DNA of 64,000 nt from an uncultured Pelagibacteraceae bacterium (lineage in GTDB: Bacteria; Pseudomonadota; Alphaproteobacteria; Pelagibacterales; Pelagibacteraceae), in NCBI GenBank assembly GCA_902574695.1, contig CACGON010000001.1, positions 124,001-188,000 on the forward strand, given 5' to 3'. The notes under the pieces are model-generated. The model saw nothing but the letters and a program-made list of their open reading frames with translations, had not been told where the DNA came from and ran no database searches. A program made the translations under genes and the position numbers. Shown piece after piece: positions 10,960 through 26,190 of the stretch; positions within the stretch are counted from its first letter, which is position 1, and the number at the start of each line of letters is the position of its first letter.

Positions 10960-12027
10960 ATGTCTGATATTATAAAAATCAAAGATGAATATCTAATTAA
11001 GTTATCAAATAATTTAGATTTAAACGATGTTAATCAAATTAAATCAGAACTTTTTGGAAAAAATGGAAAAATATCTAATGAATTCAAAAAAATGGGGTCT
11101 TTGTCGGCAGATGATAGAAAAAAATTTGCATCAGAACTTAACTCTATTAAAGACGAACTTCAAGCTACAATAGAAAAAAAAATTAAAGAGATTGAGGTAA
11201 GCGAAATAAATAAAAAGCTTCAAAATGAAAAAGTTGACGTAACTTTACCTGAAAGAAGTTTTAGTAGAGGAAAAATACATCCTGTATCTCAAGTTATAGA
11301 TGAAATATCTTCAATATTTTCTGAAATTGGTTTTAGTGTTGCTGAGGGTCCTGATGTTGAAAATGAGTATAATAATTTTACTGCTCTAAACACACCAGAC
11401 AATCACCCAGCACGAGATATGCATGATACTTTTTATCTAGATGATAAAAAGAAACTTCTATTGAGAACACATACCTCGCCTGTTCAAGTGAGAACAATGT
11501 TGAGTGGTAAACCACCTTTTAAAATAATTGCTCCTGGAAGAACTTATAGATCGGATAGTGATCAAACTCATGCACCGATGTTTCACCAAGTTGAGGGTCT
11601 ACATATCGACAAAAATATCAATATGGGGCACTTAAAAGGATGTTTAAACTATTTTATAAAAGAATTTTTTGAAGTTGATAAAATTAAAATGAGATTCAGA
11701 CCGAGTCATTTTCCATTTACTGAACCATCCGCAGAAGTAGATATTGGTTACACGCTTAAGGATGGAAAGATAGTTATAGGTCAGGGAGATAATTGGTTAG
11801 AAATATTAGGTTGTGGAATGGTTCATCCAAATGTTTTGAAAAACGTAAAAGTAAATCCTGCAACGTATCAAGGTTATGCTTTTGGAATCGGTATAGATAG
11901 ATTAGCAATGTTAAAATATGGAATTAACGATTTACGGGCTTTTTTTGAAACTGATTATAGATGGCTAAATCATTTTGGATTTGATCCTCTTGATGTACCG
12001 TCAAACTATAGGGGTTTAAGTAGATGA
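10960..12027 (+). CDS. pheS: phenylalanyl-tRNA synthetase alpha subunit
   Basis: [34 protein letters not shown]. Confidence 0.98.
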   Translation: MSDIIKIKDEYLIKLSNNLDLNDVNQIKSELFGKNGKISNEFKKMGSLSADDRKKFASELNSIKDELQATIEKKIKEIEVSEINKKLQNEKVDVTLPERSFSRGKIHPVSQVIDEISSIFSEIGFSVAEGPDVENEYNNFTALNTPDNHPARDMHDTFYLDDKKKLLLRTHTSPVQVRTMLSGKPPFKIIAPGRTYRSDSDQTHAPMFHQVEGLHIDKNINMGHLKGCLNYFIKEFFEVDKIKMRFRPSHFPFTEPSAEVDIGYTLKDGKIVIGQGDNWLEILGCGMVHPNVLKNVKVNPATYQGYAFGIGIDRLAMLKYGINDLRAFFETDYRWLNHFGFDPLDVPSNYRGLSR

Positions 12028-14432
12028 AATTTACGATGGGGTGGCTCAAAGAGCATCTAGTAACTAAGTTTAACGATCAAAAAATTATAGATAAACTTAC
12101 AAATGTAGGTTTAGAAGTAGAAAGTTTTCAAAATCAGAAATCAGAGTTAGATGAATTTTTAGTAGCCAAAATTATTAAAGTTGAACCACATCCTAACGCT
12201 GATCGATTAAGTTTATGCGATGTCGAGATTGGTGATGACAACATAGTCAAGGTTGTATGTGGTGCGCCAAATGCAAAAAGTAATCTTTACACAGTCTATG
12301 CACCCCCAGGAGCAGTTATACCAAAAAGTCAAAATAAATTATCAGTAAGTAAAATTAGAGGTGTAACATCTTATGGTATGCTTTGCTCAGAGTCAGAGCT
12401 TAAATTATCAAATGAAAGTGAGGGAATAATTGATTTACCCTCAAAACATTACTCAAAAAAAATTGGTAAAAAATTTTTTTTAAATAAAAGTCCTAAAGTT
12501 GTTGATATATCGATAACACCAAATAGAGCTGATTGTCTTGGGGTAAAAGGTGTTGCAAGAGATTTAGCTGCTAGTGGAGCAGGCAAACTTAGAATTCAAA
12601 AAAAAAGTAAAATTAATTTTTCAGGATTACAAAATATAAAAGTCCAGATATCAAGAGATAAAAACCAAGGATGTACAGCTTTTGGAAGCTGCCTAATTAA
12701 AGGTATTAAAAATAAAGAAAGTCCAAAATGGCTAAAAGATAAAATAATATCATTAGGTCAGAAACCAATTTCCGCAGTAGTAGACATAACTAATTATATA
12801 ATGTTAGATCTGAATAGACCATTACATGCTTATGATGCTGATAAGATTAATCAAAAAATTATAGTCAGAAACTCAAAAAATGGTGAAAGTTTTGAGGCAT
12901 TAGATAACAAAAAATATACTCTAGAAAATAACATGTGTGTTATATCTGATAATTCAGGTGTATTAGGTTTAGGCGGGATTATTGGTGGCACAAGATCTGG
13001 AACAGAATTAAATACAAAAAATATACTTTTAGAATCTGCTTATTTTAAACCTGAATCAATAAGATATACATCAAAAAAACTTAATTTAGATACAGATGCA
13101 AAATACAGATTCGAAAGAGGAATAGATCCAAATTCAATTGAGGAAGGATTAATTAAAGCCGCAGAATTAATTCAAAAAATTTGTGGTGGGACTATTAGTA
13201 AGCTAGATATTAAAAAAAATGAAAATTTTAAAAATTCTTATATTAAATTTCCAATTGATTTATTCGAAAATACCACTGGATTTAAAGTTTCCGACAAAGA
13301 AATAATTAAGATTTTATCTGACCTTGGCTTTTCAATAAAAAAAAATAAAAAAGATTTAAATCTTAAGGTTCCATCTTGGAGACCAGATATTGCACAACCT
13401 ATTGATATTGTGGAAGAGATTGTCAGAATTAAGGGATATGATCAAATTAAAACTATTATCCCTCAAAAAACAAGAAACAAACAGACATTAAATAAACAGC
13501 AAAAACTTTTTCATTTTTTACAAAGATCTGTAGCCTCAAAAGGATATTATGAAACTGTTACCTGGTCTTTTACCGACTCAAAAATAAATGATTTTTTCAA
13601 AGAGAAAAAAAATGATATTACAATAGTAAATCCGATTAGCTCAGACTTAAATGTTCTAAGGAGTTCAATTTTTTCAAACCTGGTTTTTTATTTAAAAAAG
13701 AATTTAGACAGAGATATTAAAGATATTTCATTATTTGAAATAGGACCAATTTTTAGTGGGAAACAACCTGGACAACAAGAAATTGTAATTGCTGCACTTA
13801 AATCTGGAAAAGTATCAAGACTTGACTGGATTGAAAAAGGCAGAGTTGTGGATGTATTTGATGCTAAGAGAGATGCTGTTAAAAGTTTGGTAGAGACAGG
13901 TTTGGACCAAAAAAAATTTTATATTAAATCAAAAACACCAAACTATTATCATCCAGGAAAGTCAGGTGCTATTTACCAAGATAAAAGCTCAAATCTTCCA
14001 ATCGCCTTATTTGGAGAAATTCATCCAAATATTATTCAAAAATTAGATATAAAAACCGAGGCATTAATATTATTTGAAATATTCCTTGATCGAATAATTC
14101 TAAGCAAAAGTAAAATTAGAGATAAAAAAAAGAAATATGAGTATTCAGATTTTCAAAAATCTGAAAGAGATTTTGCTTTTATAATAGATAAAGATTTTGA
14201 TGCTCAAGAATTAGTAAAAATCATATCTGAAATTGATGAAAGCCTAATTAAAAATGTAAAAATTTTTGATTTATATGTTGGAGAAAATATTCCAAAAGAT
14301 AAAAAATCAATTGCTTTAAGCGTAACTATTCAATCTTTTGAAAAATCTTTAAATGATCATGATTTAGAAAAAATAAATGATTTGATTATATCAACTGTCC
14401 AAAATAAATCTGGCGCCAAGATAAGATCATAA
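12024..14432 (+). CDS. pheT: phenylalanyl-tRNA synthetase beta subunit
   Basis: [33 protein letters not shown]; follows pheS with 4-nt overlap. Confidence 0.98.
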   Translation: MKFTMGWLKEHLVTKFNDQKIIDKLTNVGLEVESFQNQKSELDEFLVAKIIKVEPHPNADRLSLCDVEIGDDNIVKVVCGAPNAKSNLYTVYAPPGAVIPKSQNKLSVSKIRGVTSYGMLCSESELKLSNESEGIIDLPSKHYSKKIGKKFFLNKSPKVVDISITPNRADCLGVKGVARDLAASGAGKLRIQKKSKINFSGLQNIKVQISRDKNQGCTAFGSCLIKGIKNKESPKWLKDKIISLGQKPISAVVDITNYIMLDLNRPLHAYDADKINQKIIVRNSKNGESFEALDNKKYTLENNMCVISDNSGVLGLGGIIGGTRSGTELNTKNILLESAYFKPESIRYTSKKLNLDTDAKYRFERGIDPNSIEEGLIKAAELIQKICGGTISKLDIKKNENFKNSYIKFPIDLFENTTGFKVSDKEIIKILSDLGFSIKKNKKDLNLKVPSWRPDIAQPIDIVEEIVRIKGYDQIKTIIPQKTRNKQTLNKQQKLFHFLQRSVASKGYYETVTWSFTDSKINDFFKEKKNDITIVNPISSDLNVLRSSIFSNLVFYLKKNLDRDIKDISLFEIGPIFSGKQPGQQEIVIAALKSGKVSRLDWIEKGRVVDVFDAKRDAVKSLVETGLDQKKFYIKSKTPNYYHPGKSGAIYQDKSSNLPIALFGEIHPNIIQKLDIKTEALILFEIFLDRIILSKSKIRDKKKKYEYSDFQKSERDFAFIIDKDFDAQELVKIISEIDESLIKNVKIFDLYVGENIPKDKKSIALSVTIQSFEKSLNDHDLEKINDLIISTVQNKSGAKIRS

Positions 14433-14433
14433 A

Positions 14434-16239
14434 ATGTCAACGATAGATAATATAAGAAATTTTGCAATTATTGCACATATTGATCATGGCAAATCAACTA
14501 TTGCAGATCGAATTATTCATAAATGTGGAGGACTTACAGAAAGAGAAATGAAGGCGCAAGTTTTAGACTCTATGGATATAGAAAGAGAACGAGGGATTAC
14601 TATTAAAGCACAAACAGTCAAACTAAATTATAAATCAAAAGACGGAAAAGATTATATATTAAACATTATAGATACACCTGGACATGTAGATTTTAGTTAC
14701 GAAGTTAGTAGATCTTTGTATGCTTGTGAGGGATCAATACTTATAGTTGATAGTACTCAAGGTGTAGAGGCTCAAACACTCGCAAACGTTTACCAAGCGA
14801 TGGATACAAATCATGAAATCATTCCAATTTTAAATAAAATTGATTTACCAGCTTCTGAGGTTGAAAAAACTAAAAACCAAATTGAGGAGGTAATAGGTAT
14901 AGATACCTCAAATTCAGTTCCTTGTTCAGGAAAAACAGGAGAAGGCATTGATGAAATATTGGAAAAAATAATTCAGACTTTACCACCACCAAAAGGCAAT
15001 AAAAATGAAATTTTAAAATGCTTGCTGGTTGATAGTTGGTATGACTCATATTTAGGCGTTGTAATTTTAATCAGAGTAATTGACGGCAAAATAAAAAAAA
15101 ATATGAAAATCAAAATGATGTCAACAAATCAAGAATATATTGTGGAAAAAGTAGGTGTTTTTACTCCTAAGCCAAAGGATATGGACGAGCTAAATTCTGG
15201 AGAAATTGGTTTCATAATTACTGGTATTAAAAATTTATCAGATACTAAAGTTGGGGATACAATATGTGAAGCTAGCAAACCACTTAAAGAGGCACTTCCT
15301 GGTTTTAAACCAAGTAAGCCAGTTGTATTTTGTGGTTTATTTCCAGTTGATAGTTCAGAATATCAAAAATTAAAAGATGGATTAGCAAAATTAAAATTAA
15401 ACGATTCAAGTTTCTCTTATGAACCAGAATCTTCATCTGCACTCGGATTAGGTTTTAGATGTGGATTTTTAGGACTACTTCATCTTGAAATAATTACTGA
15501 AAGGCTCGAAAGAGAATTTGATATAAACTTGTTAACTACTACACCTGGGGTAGTTTATAAAGTTCATTTAAATAATAATAAAATTATAGATTTGCAAAAT
15601 CCCTCGAATTTACCTAATCCAACCATAATAGAATATATCGAGGAACCTTGGATTAAAGCTACAATAATTACACCTGATCAGTATTTGGGTTCAATAATAA
15701 AAATATGCCAGAATAAAAGAGGAATTCAAACAAATTTAAATTATTCAGGGAATAGAGCTGTACTTAATTATGAGATACCACTTAATGAAGTAGTGTTCGA
15801 TTTTAATGATAGGCTCAAATCAATCACAAGTGGATATGCAAGTTTTGATTATGAAATAATTGGACATAGAGAAGGTGAATTAGTTAAGTTATCTATTTTA
15901 GTAAATGGCGAACCCGTAGATGCGTTAGCGATGATGGTCCACAAAGACTTCGCGCAAACAATTGGAAGAGAAGTATGTGAAAAATTAAAAGATCTAATCC
16001 CAAGACATAACTTTATGATTCCTGTACAAGCAGCGATAGGTGGAAAAATCATAGCTAGAGAAACTATAAAGGGTTTCAAGAAAGATGTTTTGACAAAAAT
16101 TCATGGAGGAGGTGCCAGAGATCGAAAAAGAAAGTTATTAGATAAACAGAAAAAGGGCAAAGTAAGATCTAAGCAATTTGGAAGAGTAGAAATTCCACAA
16201 GAGGCATTTATAGGTGTATTAAAAATAAATAAAGATTAA
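14434..16239 (+). CDS. lepA: elongation factor 4 (LepA)
   Basis: [21 protein letters not shown]-terminal [26 protein letters not shown]. Confidence 0.98.
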   Translation: MSTIDNIRNFAIIAHIDHGKSTIADRIIHKCGGLTEREMKAQVLDSMDIERERGITIKAQTVKLNYKSKDGKDYILNIIDTPGHVDFSYEVSRSLYACEGSILIVDSTQGVEAQTLANVYQAMDTNHEIIPILNKIDLPASEVEKTKNQIEEVIGIDTSNSVPCSGKTGEGIDEILEKIIQTLPPPKGNKNEILKCLLVDSWYDSYLGVVILIRVIDGKIKKNMKIKMMSTNQEYIVEKVGVFTPKPKDMDELNSGEIGFIITGIKNLSDTKVGDTICEASKPLKEALPGFKPSKPVVFCGLFPVDSSEYQKLKDGLAKLKLNDSSFSYEPESSSALGLGFRCGFLGLLHLEIITERLEREFDINLLTTTPGVVYKVHLNNNKIIDLQNPSNLPNPTIIEYIEEPWIKATIITPDQYLGSIIKICQNKRGIQTNLNYSGNRAVLNYEIPLNEVVFDFNDRLKSITSGYASFDYEIIGHREGELVKLSILVNGEPVDALAMMVHKDFAQTIGREVCEKLKDLIPRHNFMIPVQAAIGGKIIARETIKGFKKDVLTKIHGGGARDRKRKLLDKQKKGKVRSKQFGRVEIPQEAFIGVLKINKD

Positions 16240-16241
16240 AT

Positions 16242-17090
16242 ATGAAAATTACGACTTATTATAAAATTTTTTATAGACACAGAGTCGAAAAAGCTAACAT
16301 CTTACTTAAATTTTATATTTTTATAATTCTACCATTTAGGTATCTAATAAATCTTCCTTTTTTACCTAAAGTGATTAATTTAGATGATCACTCAAAAAAA
16401 AATGAGGAATTGTTCAAAAAAGACTTAGATTATTTGTTTGAATATTTTAATAGCGATAAGGGTGAATTTTATATTAATCAGTATATGCAACCAATTAAGA
16501 AAAACAATGCGAGAATAGATGCTCATGGTTACTCAAAAATATATGAGAAATATTTTGAAAAAATTAAGGAAGATAAATTGAATGTTTTAGAACTCGGCTC
16601 TTTTTATGGGAATGCCGCAGGAGCTTTTTTTTACTATTTTAAAAATTCAAAAATTTATTCTGGAGATGTATTTCCCGACTTATTTAGATATAAGTCATTA
16701 AGACTAAAAAATTTTTATATAAATACCTCAAGTGAAAAATCTATAAATAATACCCTAGTAAAAGCTCCAGATAATTTTGATATTATAATCGAGGATGCGT
16801 CACATACCTTACCAGATCAAATAATTAGTTTATTTTTACTCTTTAAAAAATTAAAGCCAAATGGAGTATTTGTGTGTGAGGAACTTGATTTTCCAGAGAC
16901 CAGAAAAGATATGAATTTAAATAATGAGCATCCTGACCTTAAACAAATATTATTAGCGATTAAATCAAATAAAGATTTTAATTCTAAATACATTAATGAC
17001 GCAGATAAAAATTATTTTTTAAAAAATTTCAAAAGTATTGAAATTTTCAAAGGTAAAATTAACGAAGTAGCAATTATACAAAAAAAATGA
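16242..17090 (+). CDS. class I SAM-dependent methyltransferase-like protein
   Basis: LNVLELGSFYGNAAG motif and DIIIEDASHTLPDQI. Confidence 0.7.
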   Translation: MKITTYYKIFYRHRVEKANILLKFYIFIILPFRYLINLPFLPKVINLDDHSKKNEELFKKDLDYLFEYFNSDKGEFYINQYMQPIKKNNARIDAHGYSKIYEKYFEKIKEDKLNVLELGSFYGNAAGAFFYYFKNSKIYSGDVFPDLFRYKSLRLKNFYINTSSEKSINNTLVKAPDNFDIIIEDASHTLPDQIISLFLLFKKLKPNGVFVCEELDFPETRKDMNLNNEHPDLKQILLAIKSNKDFNSKYINDADKNYFLKNFKSIEIFKGKINEVAIIQKK

Positions 17091-17093
17091 TCT

Positions 17094-17183
17094 GGAGAGA
17101 TGGCCGAGTGGTTTAAGGCGCACGCTTGGAAAGTGTGTGTACCCTCACAGGTACCGTGGGTTCGAATCCCACTCTCTCCGCCA
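17094..17183 (+). tRNA. tRNA-Ser (GGA)
   Basis: GGAGAGA...TCTCTCC acceptor, GGA anticodon, long variable arm, canonical T loop TTCGAAT, encoded CCA. Confidence 0.97.
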
Positions 17184-17228
17184 TTTATTTTTTGATAAAT
17201 ATATTTATTAAGTTAATAATATTAAAAA

Positions 17229-18050
17229 ATGAAATTAAACGATATATCTATAGTAATTCTATTTTATAAAACGCCAGATAATGTAATTAAAAATCTTAAT
17301 AATTACAAAGATTTCAATTTATATATTTTAGATCAAAGCAACGATACTAAACTTAAGAAAAAAATTGCAAAAAAATTTCCCAATATAAAATACTATGGAA
17401 TCTCAAATGAAAATAAAGGTTTTGCAAAAGGAATTAATTTTTTAGTAAAAAAAGTAAAAACAAAATATTTTCTTTGTACCCAGCCAGATATAATAATATC
17501 AAAAAAATCGATCCATACTTTAAAAAAAACATTTAAAGGTAAGAAGGATGGTATAATAACTGTTCCTAAAGTTAAGCAATTTAAAAATTATACAATTAAG
17601 GAAAAAAATAAAAAAATATTCTCTGTAAAAAAAATTTTAGGTGCTATTTTTCTAGCTAATACAAAAAAATTTACGAAAATTGGAATGTTTGATGAAAGAT
17701 TTTTCTTTTACTGGGAAGATGTGGATTTATGTAAAAAAATAGAAAGCAATAATTTAAAAATTTATCTAAACATGACTGCTACAGCCGACCATGAGGGTGA
17801 AAAATCTGTTAAAAAAAATTTAAAAAGTTTTATGATTAGAAAAATATATTTTAAATACGGCGAACATATTTTTCAATCAAAATATAGAAAACTAAGATTA
17901 ATTAAGTTTGTTAGAGAACCAATTAAATTTTTTTTATTAATGGTCTTTTATAGTTTAACTCTTCAATTTAAAAAATCTTTAGAAAGTCTATGCTTTGTAT
18001 ATGCTTTTATCAAATTTTTCTTCTTCTTTAAAAAAAAACGTCAAAATTGA
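17229..18050 (+). CDS. glycosyltransferase family 2
   Basis: NKGFAKGIN, GMFDERFFFYWEDVDLCKKI. Confidence 0.87.
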   Translation: MKLNDISIVILFYKTPDNVIKNLNNYKDFNLYILDQSNDTKLKKKIAKKFPNIKYYGISNENKGFAKGINFLVKKVKTKYFLCTQPDIIISKKSIHTLKKTFKGKKDGIITVPKVKQFKNYTIKEKNKKIFSVKKILGAIFLANTKKFTKIGMFDERFFFYWEDVDLCKKIESNNLKIYLNMTATADHEGEKSVKKNLKSFMIRKIYFKYGEHIFQSKYRKLRLIKFVREPIKFFLLMVFYSLTLQFKKSLESLCFVYAFIKFFFFFKKKRQN

Positions 18051-18100
18051 GTAATATTAGTAATTTTTTTTAATTTAGAAAAAAAATAAATAAATATCTT

Positions 18101-18126
18101 AAAAACCTTAAACCATAAGGGTTTTT
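18101..18126 (+). terminator. hairpin AAAAACCTTA-AACCA-TAAGGGTTTTT, candidate intrinsic terminator
   Basis: Inverted repeat with one bulge followed by T-run, between the GT2 gene and gyrB. Confidence 0.55.
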
Positions 18127-18197
18127 GAAGCATTTAACTAAAACTGATTTTATTTAAATTTTAAAAAATGTTATAAATATCCTTTCCAAAAAAATAA

Positions 18198-20255
<2,058 letters not shown>

Positions 20256-20258
20256 TTT

Positions 20259-21524
20259 ATGAAGTTTTTTGAAACTTCTAAAATTTACTCACTCAATAGA
20301 CTTCAATATATAAGATTAAGATGGATTGCTATAATTGGACAGCTTGCAACAATTAATTTAGTCAAATTTGTTTTCGATTTTGAATTTGATTATATTCTAT
20401 CAAATTTCATAATATACCTTGGGGCATTAAGTAATTTATTCTTAATTTATTATTATAAGAAAAACCAAATTACCGATCGATCTTCTTTTATTTTCTTATG
20501 CATTGATATTTTTCAACTTAGTTTTTTACTTTATCTTACAGGCGGTATAGTTAATCCTTTTTGTATTTTTATAATAATTCCAAGTATATTCTCATCTATA
20601 TATTTAGGAAAAAAATCTAGTATTTTACTAGTTTTAATAACAGTTTTTTCCATAATTCTTATAACATTTTTTAATAAAGATTTACCGTCGCCACTAAACT
20701 ATCATTTCCATGTAAGTGATTATTACTATTATGCAATTCCTGTAGCACTTATAATAGCTCTAATTTTTTTAAATTTTTTTTCAATATCCTTTGGCACAGA
20801 AAGAAAAAAAAGAGAAAGTGCATTAAATAAAATGGAAGCTATTATTGCAAAAGAACATGAGCTAGTTTCTCTTGGAGGACAAGCAGCTGCTGCAGCCCAT
20901 TCTCTTGGAACACCACTTTCAACAATTAAAATCATTTTATCAGATCTTGAAAAGGAGTTTAAGCAACATAAAGATATAAATTTATTATCTAGCCAAGTAG
21001 ATAGATGTATAGCAATTTTACAAAAGCTTAGTATGAACCCTAGTACTGATGATGAATTTTTAGATCAAAATATATCACTAAAAGATTATTTGATTCAAAT
21101 CATAAGATCTTTCGAAGAAATAAGTAAAAAAGAATTTATTTTAATTTCCGATCAGTATAATAATCCGATTAATATTCCAAGATTGACTGAAGTCATTTTT
21201 GGACTAAGAAATTTCATAGGCAATGCAAATAAGTTTTCTAAAAAAAGAATATTCATAAATATAAAAAGTGATAACTACGAAACACGAATTAAAATTGAGG
21301 ATGATGGAAATGGATTTGCAAAAGATATTATCCATAAGTTAGGAGAGCCATATCTAAAAGGATCAAGCTCAAGTAACAAGATCGGTTTGGGACTTGGAAT
21401 ATTTATTGGTAAAACTTTACTAGAAAAAAATTTTGCTACGATAAAGTGTAGGAATTCAAAAATAAGATCTGGAGCCGAGATTTCTATTATATGGAAAAAT
21501 AAAGATCTTAAATCTTTAAATTAA
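20259..21524 (+). CDS. regB: sensor histidine kinase, RegB/PrrB type
   Basis: GGIVNPF matches the RegB GGxxNPF motif; [11 protein letters not shown]-box; [14 protein letters not shown] ATPase region. Confidence 0.8.
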   Translation: MKFFETSKIYSLNRLQYIRLRWIAIIGQLATINLVKFVFDFEFDYILSNFIIYLGALSNLFLIYYYKKNQITDRSSFIFLCIDIFQLSFLLYLTGGIVNPFCIFIIIPSIFSSIYLGKKSSILLVLITVFSIILITFFNKDLPSPLNYHFHVSDYYYYAIPVALIIALIFLNFFSISFGTERKKRESALNKMEAIIAKEHELVSLGGQAAAAAHSLGTPLSTIKIILSDLEKEFKQHKDINLLSSQVDRCIAILQKLSMNPSTDDEFLDQNISLKDYLIQIIRSFEEISKKEFILISDQYNNPINIPRLTEVIFGLRNFIGNANKFSKKRIFINIKSDNYETRIKIEDDGNGFAKDIIHKLGEPYLKGSSSSNKIGLGLGIFIGKTLLEKNFATIKCRNSKIRSGAEISIIWKNKDLKSLN

Positions 21525-23320
21525 TTAAGTTTTTTTTTATCATTGAATAAAAAACTTAATTGATTGATCATAACATCACCAAGCTCTTGCACATCTGTTA
21601 TTTTGATTGCCTTGGAATAGTATCTTGATACATCATGACCAATTCCTATTGCAAGTATTTCAATGTCACTTTTATTTTCAACAAATTTGACTGTTTTTTT
21701 TAAATGTTTTTCAAGGTAATCTCCATAGTTAACACTTAAAGTGCTGTCATCTACTGGCGCTCCGTCAGAAATTACCATTAATATTTTTCTTTCTTCCTTT
21801 CGTTTTTGTAATCTGTTAAATGCCCAATAAATTGCCTCTCCATCAATGTTTTCTTTAAGCAATCCTTCCTTAAGCATTAATCCCAAATTATTTTTGGATA
21901 CTCTCCATTGAGAATCAGCGCTTTTATAAATTATGTGTCGTAGATCGTTTAGTCTTCCTGGATTTTTTGGTTTATGTTTTTTATTCCAGCTCTCTCTTGA
22001 TTGACCGCCTTTCCAATTTTTTGTAGTAAATCCAAGTATTTCCACTTTGACCGCACACCTTTCCAAGGTTCTTGATAAAATATCAGCACATATTGCGGCA
22101 ATTGTAATTGGTCTACCACGCATAGAGCCAGAGTTATCAATTAACAGAGTTACAACTGTGTCTTTAAACTCAAAATCCTTTTCTTTTTTAAAAGATAAAG
22201 AACTATATGGGTCCATTATTATTCTTGTTAGTTTTGATGTATCTAACAATCCCTCTTCCAAATCAAATTCCCATGCTCTTTTTTGACTAGCTAACAACTG
22301 TCTTTGTAACTTATTAGCTAGCTTTGTAATCAAATCTTGAAATGCTACTAATTGTTGATCCAGATTCTTTCTTAACTTCGATATTTCCTCTAAGCTTTCT
22401 AAATTTTCTGCTTTAGCTATTTCGTCAAATTCTTTAGTAAATATTTTATAATCTTTATCATTAAATTCTGATGCATGTTTTTGAATAACAGTCTCACTAT
22501 TTTGTTTTTCTGAATCTGTTTCAGCTACTTGTTTATCAATTTTATGATCATTAAAATCATAATCTAACTCAAAACCTTCTTGATTTTCCTCGTTTTGTTG
22601 ATTTTCCTGACTACCATCCGAGTCTGGTGACTGATCATCTTGGTTTTCATCAGTTTCGTTATTTGAATTTTTTTGGTCTTCTTGATTTTTATCTTTATCA
22701 CTATCGTCAAAGATATCTAAGTCTTGTAATATTTCTGATATTTTTGAATTATATATTTCTTGATTTTCTAAATTATCTAATAAAAACTTTAAGTGGCTCT
22801 TAAGCGACTTGTCAAAATCATTTTCCCAAAAATTAAGAATCTTTTCATTTACAGCATTAAGGTTAATATTAAATAAATTTTTTAACATATATATTTCAAA
22901 AGCCTCATTTACACTTACATCCTCTTTAGTTATAGATTGATTAATTTTTTTTGAATACAATTCATTAATATAATTTTCCTTTAAATTTAATCCAACACCT
23001 TTCAATATCTTTGAACCTAACATTTCACATCTAAATTTTTCTGATAAATCATATAAGGACTGATATGAAAAATTTTTTGGAAGATTTTTTTGATAAATTT
23101 CAGCGTTTGAAAATTTTTTTTTTAAAGCTTTGGAGTCGCTTACAGCCCTATATTTAATAAAATCATTTTTACTTTCTAGCTTTTCAAGTTCAAGTAAATC
23201 TAAAACTGAATTTTTTTTATCTTTTATACTTTTATTAATGCTGAAGTCATCTGAAATTGCTTTTGCTGTAGATAAAAGAGCTAACTTAAATTTTTCTTTA
23301 ATATTATTCTCTTTACTCAT
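21521..23320 (-). CDS. cobT: CobT-like VWA-domain protein
   Basis: [31 protein letters not shown]; acidic Asn/Asp/Gln-rich middle; adjacent to cobS. Confidence 0.9.
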   Translation of the reverse strand: MSKENNIKEKFKLALLSTAKAISDDFSINKSIKDKKNSVLDLLELEKLESKNDFIKYRAVSDSKALKKKFSNAEIYQKNLPKNFSYQSLYDLSEKFRCEMLGSKILKGVGLNLKENYINELYSKKINQSITKEDVSVNEAFEIYMLKNLFNINLNAVNEKILNFWENDFDKSLKSHLKFLLDNLENQEIYNSKISEILQDLDIFDDSDKDKNQEDQKNSNNETDENQDDQSPDSDGSQENQQNEENQEGFELDYDFNDHKIDKQVAETDSEKQNSETVIQKHASEFNDKDYKIFTKEFDEIAKAENLESLEEISKLRKNLDQQLVAFQDLITKLANKLQRQLLASQKRAWEFDLEEGLLDTSKLTRIIMDPYSSLSFKKEKDFEFKDTVVTLLIDNSGSMRGRPITIAAICADILSRTLERCAVKVEILGFTTKNWKGGQSRESWNKKHKPKNPGRLNDLRHIIYKSADSQWRVSKNNLGLMLKEGLLKENIDGEAIYWAFNRLQKRKEERKILMVISDGAPVDDSTLSVNYGDYLEKHLKKTVKFVENKSDIEILAIGIGHDVSRYYSKAIKITDVQELGDVMINQLSFLFNDKKKLN

Positions 23321-24295
23321 TTAATTTTGAACATTAATCAAAGACTCTGGTAGTTCCTCACCAAAACATCTTTGATAATATTCTGCAATGATATTTCTCT
23401 CTATCTCATCACATTTATTTAAAAAAGTTACTCTGAAAGCATAGCCAGTGTTTTTAAATATTTCTGAATTTTCAACCCAATGCAAAACTGTTCTAGGACT
23501 CATTACCGTAGAAATATCTCCTGCAATAAAACCTTTTCTCGTAAGCGTTGCTACTTTAATCATATTTGCAATTTTTTCTTTACCTTTTGTGTTATTAAAA
23601 TTTTTATTTTTTGCGAGTATTATTTCCATTTCTTTTTCTAGGCTCAGGTAATTTAACGAGGTAACAATGTTCCATCTATCCATTTGACCTTGATTTATCT
23701 GTTGCGTCCCATGATATAAACCTGTTGTATCCCCCAAACCAACAGTGTTCGACGTCGCAAATAATCTAAAATATTTATTTTGTTTAATAACTTTATTTTT
23801 ATCTAGTAATGTAAAATTTCCATCCGCCTCCAACACTCTTTGTATTACAAACATAACATCTGGTCTTCCTGCATCGTATTCATCAAAAACTAAAGCTACA
23901 GGATTTTGAATAGACCAAGGCAAAATACCTTCTTTGAATTCTGTTATTTGCTTACCGTCCTTAATAGTAATTGCATCTTTACCTATTAAATCAATTCTAC
24001 TTACATGACTATCTAAATTAATTCTAATACATGGCCAATTTAATCTTGCAGCAACTTGTTCTATATGTGTAGATTTTCCTGTACCATGATATCCCTGAAC
24101 TAAGACTCTTTTGTTGAATGAGAAACCAGATAAAATTGCAAGTGTTGTATCTCTATCAAAAATATAATTTTTATCTATATCAGGTACGTAATCATTTTTT
24201 TTTGAAAAAGCCTCTACTTCAATCTCAGAATCAATACCAAAAGTTTGTTTTACTGAAAGTTTAATATCAGGTTTTATATTTAAATTACTTATCAA
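23321..24295 (-). CDS. cobS: CobS-like AAA+ (MoxR-type) ATPase
   Basis: GYHGTGKSTHIEQVAARLNWP Walker A, ALVFDEYDAGRPDVMFVIQRVLE Walker B. Confidence 0.92.
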   Translation of the reverse strand: MISNLNIKPDIKLSVKQTFGIDSEIEVEAFSKKNDYVPDIDKNYIFDRDTTLAILSGFSFNKRVLVQGYHGTGKSTHIEQVAARLNWPCIRINLDSHVSRIDLIGKDAITIKDGKQITEFKEGILPWSIQNPVALVFDEYDAGRPDVMFVIQRVLEADGNFTLLDKNKVIKQNKYFRLFATSNTVGLGDTTGLYHGTQQINQGQMDRWNIVTSLNYLSLEKEMEIILAKNKNFNNTKGKEKIANMIKVATLTRKGFIAGDISTVMSPRTVLHWVENSEIFKNTGYAFRVTFLNKCDEIERNIIAEYYQRCFGEELPESLINVQN

Positions 24296-24812
24296 TGTTT
24301 TTCCTATATGTATTTTTTAATTGTGTGTACGCTAAAGTAATTAACTTTAACTTTTCCTCATAAGTTTTATCTCCAGAATTAATATCAGGGTGAAATCTTT
24401 TAACAAGTTTTTTAAACTTCTGCTGTATTTTGTCCCATTTAAGACCCACAGAAATACCTAATACTGCGAAAGCTTTAATATCGTTGTTATCAAATTTTAA
24501 ATTTTCATTACTTTTTAAATGTTTTTTTAATCTTATATCGTCGAAGCCATCGTTCAGCACATTATTCCACAGTACTTTAAAAAAGTTATCTGATGAGCTG
24601 AAGCCCTGTGTTGGTTTATGCCAAGTCATATCACTTTTTAAAAAATTAATTACTTCTTTATCTGTCATTCCAGAAAAATAATTCCAATTTTTATTAAATT
24701 CTTTTACGTGTTTAAGACACAATAATCTGAAATTTTTACTATTATCTTTTTCTATTGGGGCTTTATACTCCCCTATTTCAAAGCAATTATTCCAATCACA
24801 AATTGTTTTCAT
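24285..24812 (-). CDS. J-domain (DnaJ-like) protein; start reassigned to MKTICDWNN
   Basis: C-terminal WDKIQQKFKKLVKRFHPDINSGDKTYEEKLKLITLAY with HPD motif. The longer ORF start would overlap bolA. Confidence 0.85.
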   Translation of the reverse strand: MKTICDWNNCFEIGEYKAPIEKDNSKNFRLLCLKHVKEFNKNWNYFSGMTDKEVINFLKSDMTWHKPTQGFSSSDNFFKVLWNNVLNDGFDDIRLKKHLKSNENLKFDNNDIKAFAVLGISVGLKWDKIQQKFKKLVKRFHPDINSGDKTYEEKLKLITLAYTQLKNTYRKNIDK

Positions 24813-24837
24813 AATGTATAATAATATATAATTTTTT

Positions 24838-25098
24838 ATGGATATAAAAACACTTAATTCTAAAATTAAAAAAAAAATTTTAGCAAATATTTCATGTAGT
24901 TCTATTTTAATAGAAGACAAAACATTTTTGCATATAAATCATAAGAGTCATGATAAAGATAAATTTCATTTAAAAATAATTATTGAGTCGAAAGAATTGA
25001 GTTCTTTAAATAAAATTGATTCTAATAAAAAGATTTATCAAATCTTATCAGTGGAAATTAAACAATATATACATTCTATTCAAATTCAAATACTATAA
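24838..25098 (+). CDS. BolA family protein
   Basis: Short protein with BolA-like pattern, divergent from the J-protein/cobS/cobT genes as in other alphaproteobacteria. Confidence 0.72.
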   Translation: MDIKTLNSKIKKKILANISCSSILIEDKTFLHINHKSHDKDKFHLKIIIESKELSSLNKIDSNKKIYQILSVEIKQYIHSIQIQIL

Positions 25099-26190
25099 AT
25101 TTGGCTTCTTATGAATTTAGATATTTCTTTTTGGTGAAAAAAATTATCATATGAAACTTTACCAATTTTATTAATTAATATTAAATTTATCTTATCGCTA
25201 TTATTTTTTTTATCATTTTTCATATATTTTAAAAGTTTTTTAGCATCTTTAATTTTAAAATAATTTCTCACTTTTAAAGATTTATCAATTTCTGAAATAT
25301 GTTTGCTTATAAGTCCAAATTCTTTTTGGCTTAGTAAGTTTTTTTGTTTACTAAATTCTGAAGCGCTATTAATACCTAGTAATACTGCCTCTCCATGATT
25401 CAGTTTTCCCGAGTATTTAAAGCTCGCCTCGTAAGAATGTGCAAATGTATGTCCTAAATTAAGTTTTTTTCTCAAATTTTTCTCGTTCTCATCTTTTTCA
25501 ACAATATTTTTTTTAATAAGGCAGCTTTTATAAATTGCTTTATTTATAAATGGTTTTTTTAAATTAATTATTTTTTTTTTATTTCTAATTAAAAAATCAA
25601 AAAATTTTCTGTCTGCTATAATTGAATGTTTAAAAATTTCAGCATAACCACATATTATCTCCCTCTTTGGTAGGTATTTCAAAAAATCTATATCCGATAT
25701 AACAAGATTTGGTTGATAAAAAGATCCAATTAAATTCTTACCAAACTTGCTGTTAATTCCTGTTTTTCCACCTATGCTACTATCTACTTGAGCTAAAAGT
25801 GTAGTGGGAATATTAATTAGTTTTAATCCTCTTTTAAAAATACTTGCAGCAAATGCAGAAACATCTCCCACAATTCCTCCTCCAACAGCAATCAAGCAAT
25901 CACTTCGGTTAAAATTATTTTTCAGCATTACTTTAAGAATATTATTGACATTTTTTTTGGTTTTTATTTTTTTCACTTGAGTAAAATTTAAATAGAACAC
26001 AATTTTTTTTGAAATTTTTTTTTAATAAGTGAATTTTTTTTAAAGGAACTTTACTATCATAGACAATTAAGAATTTTTCTGAGTTGATCGAATATTTTTT
26101 TAAAATTAAGCCAATTTTACTTATAAGACTAGAACCAACTAAAATGTTATAATTTGAATTTTTAGTATTTATTAATATTTTATTTTTCAT
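25086..26190 (-). CDS. aroB: 3-dehydroquinate synthase, split by an apparent -1/+1 frameshift in the T8 run 25951-25958
   Basis: ORFs 25942-26190 and 25086-26000 are N- and C-terminal parts; VGGGIVGDVSAFAASIFKRG, LAQVDSSIGGKTGIN, LNLGHTFAHSYE. Removing one base restores SSEKNKNQKNVNNILKVML. Confidence 0.9.
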
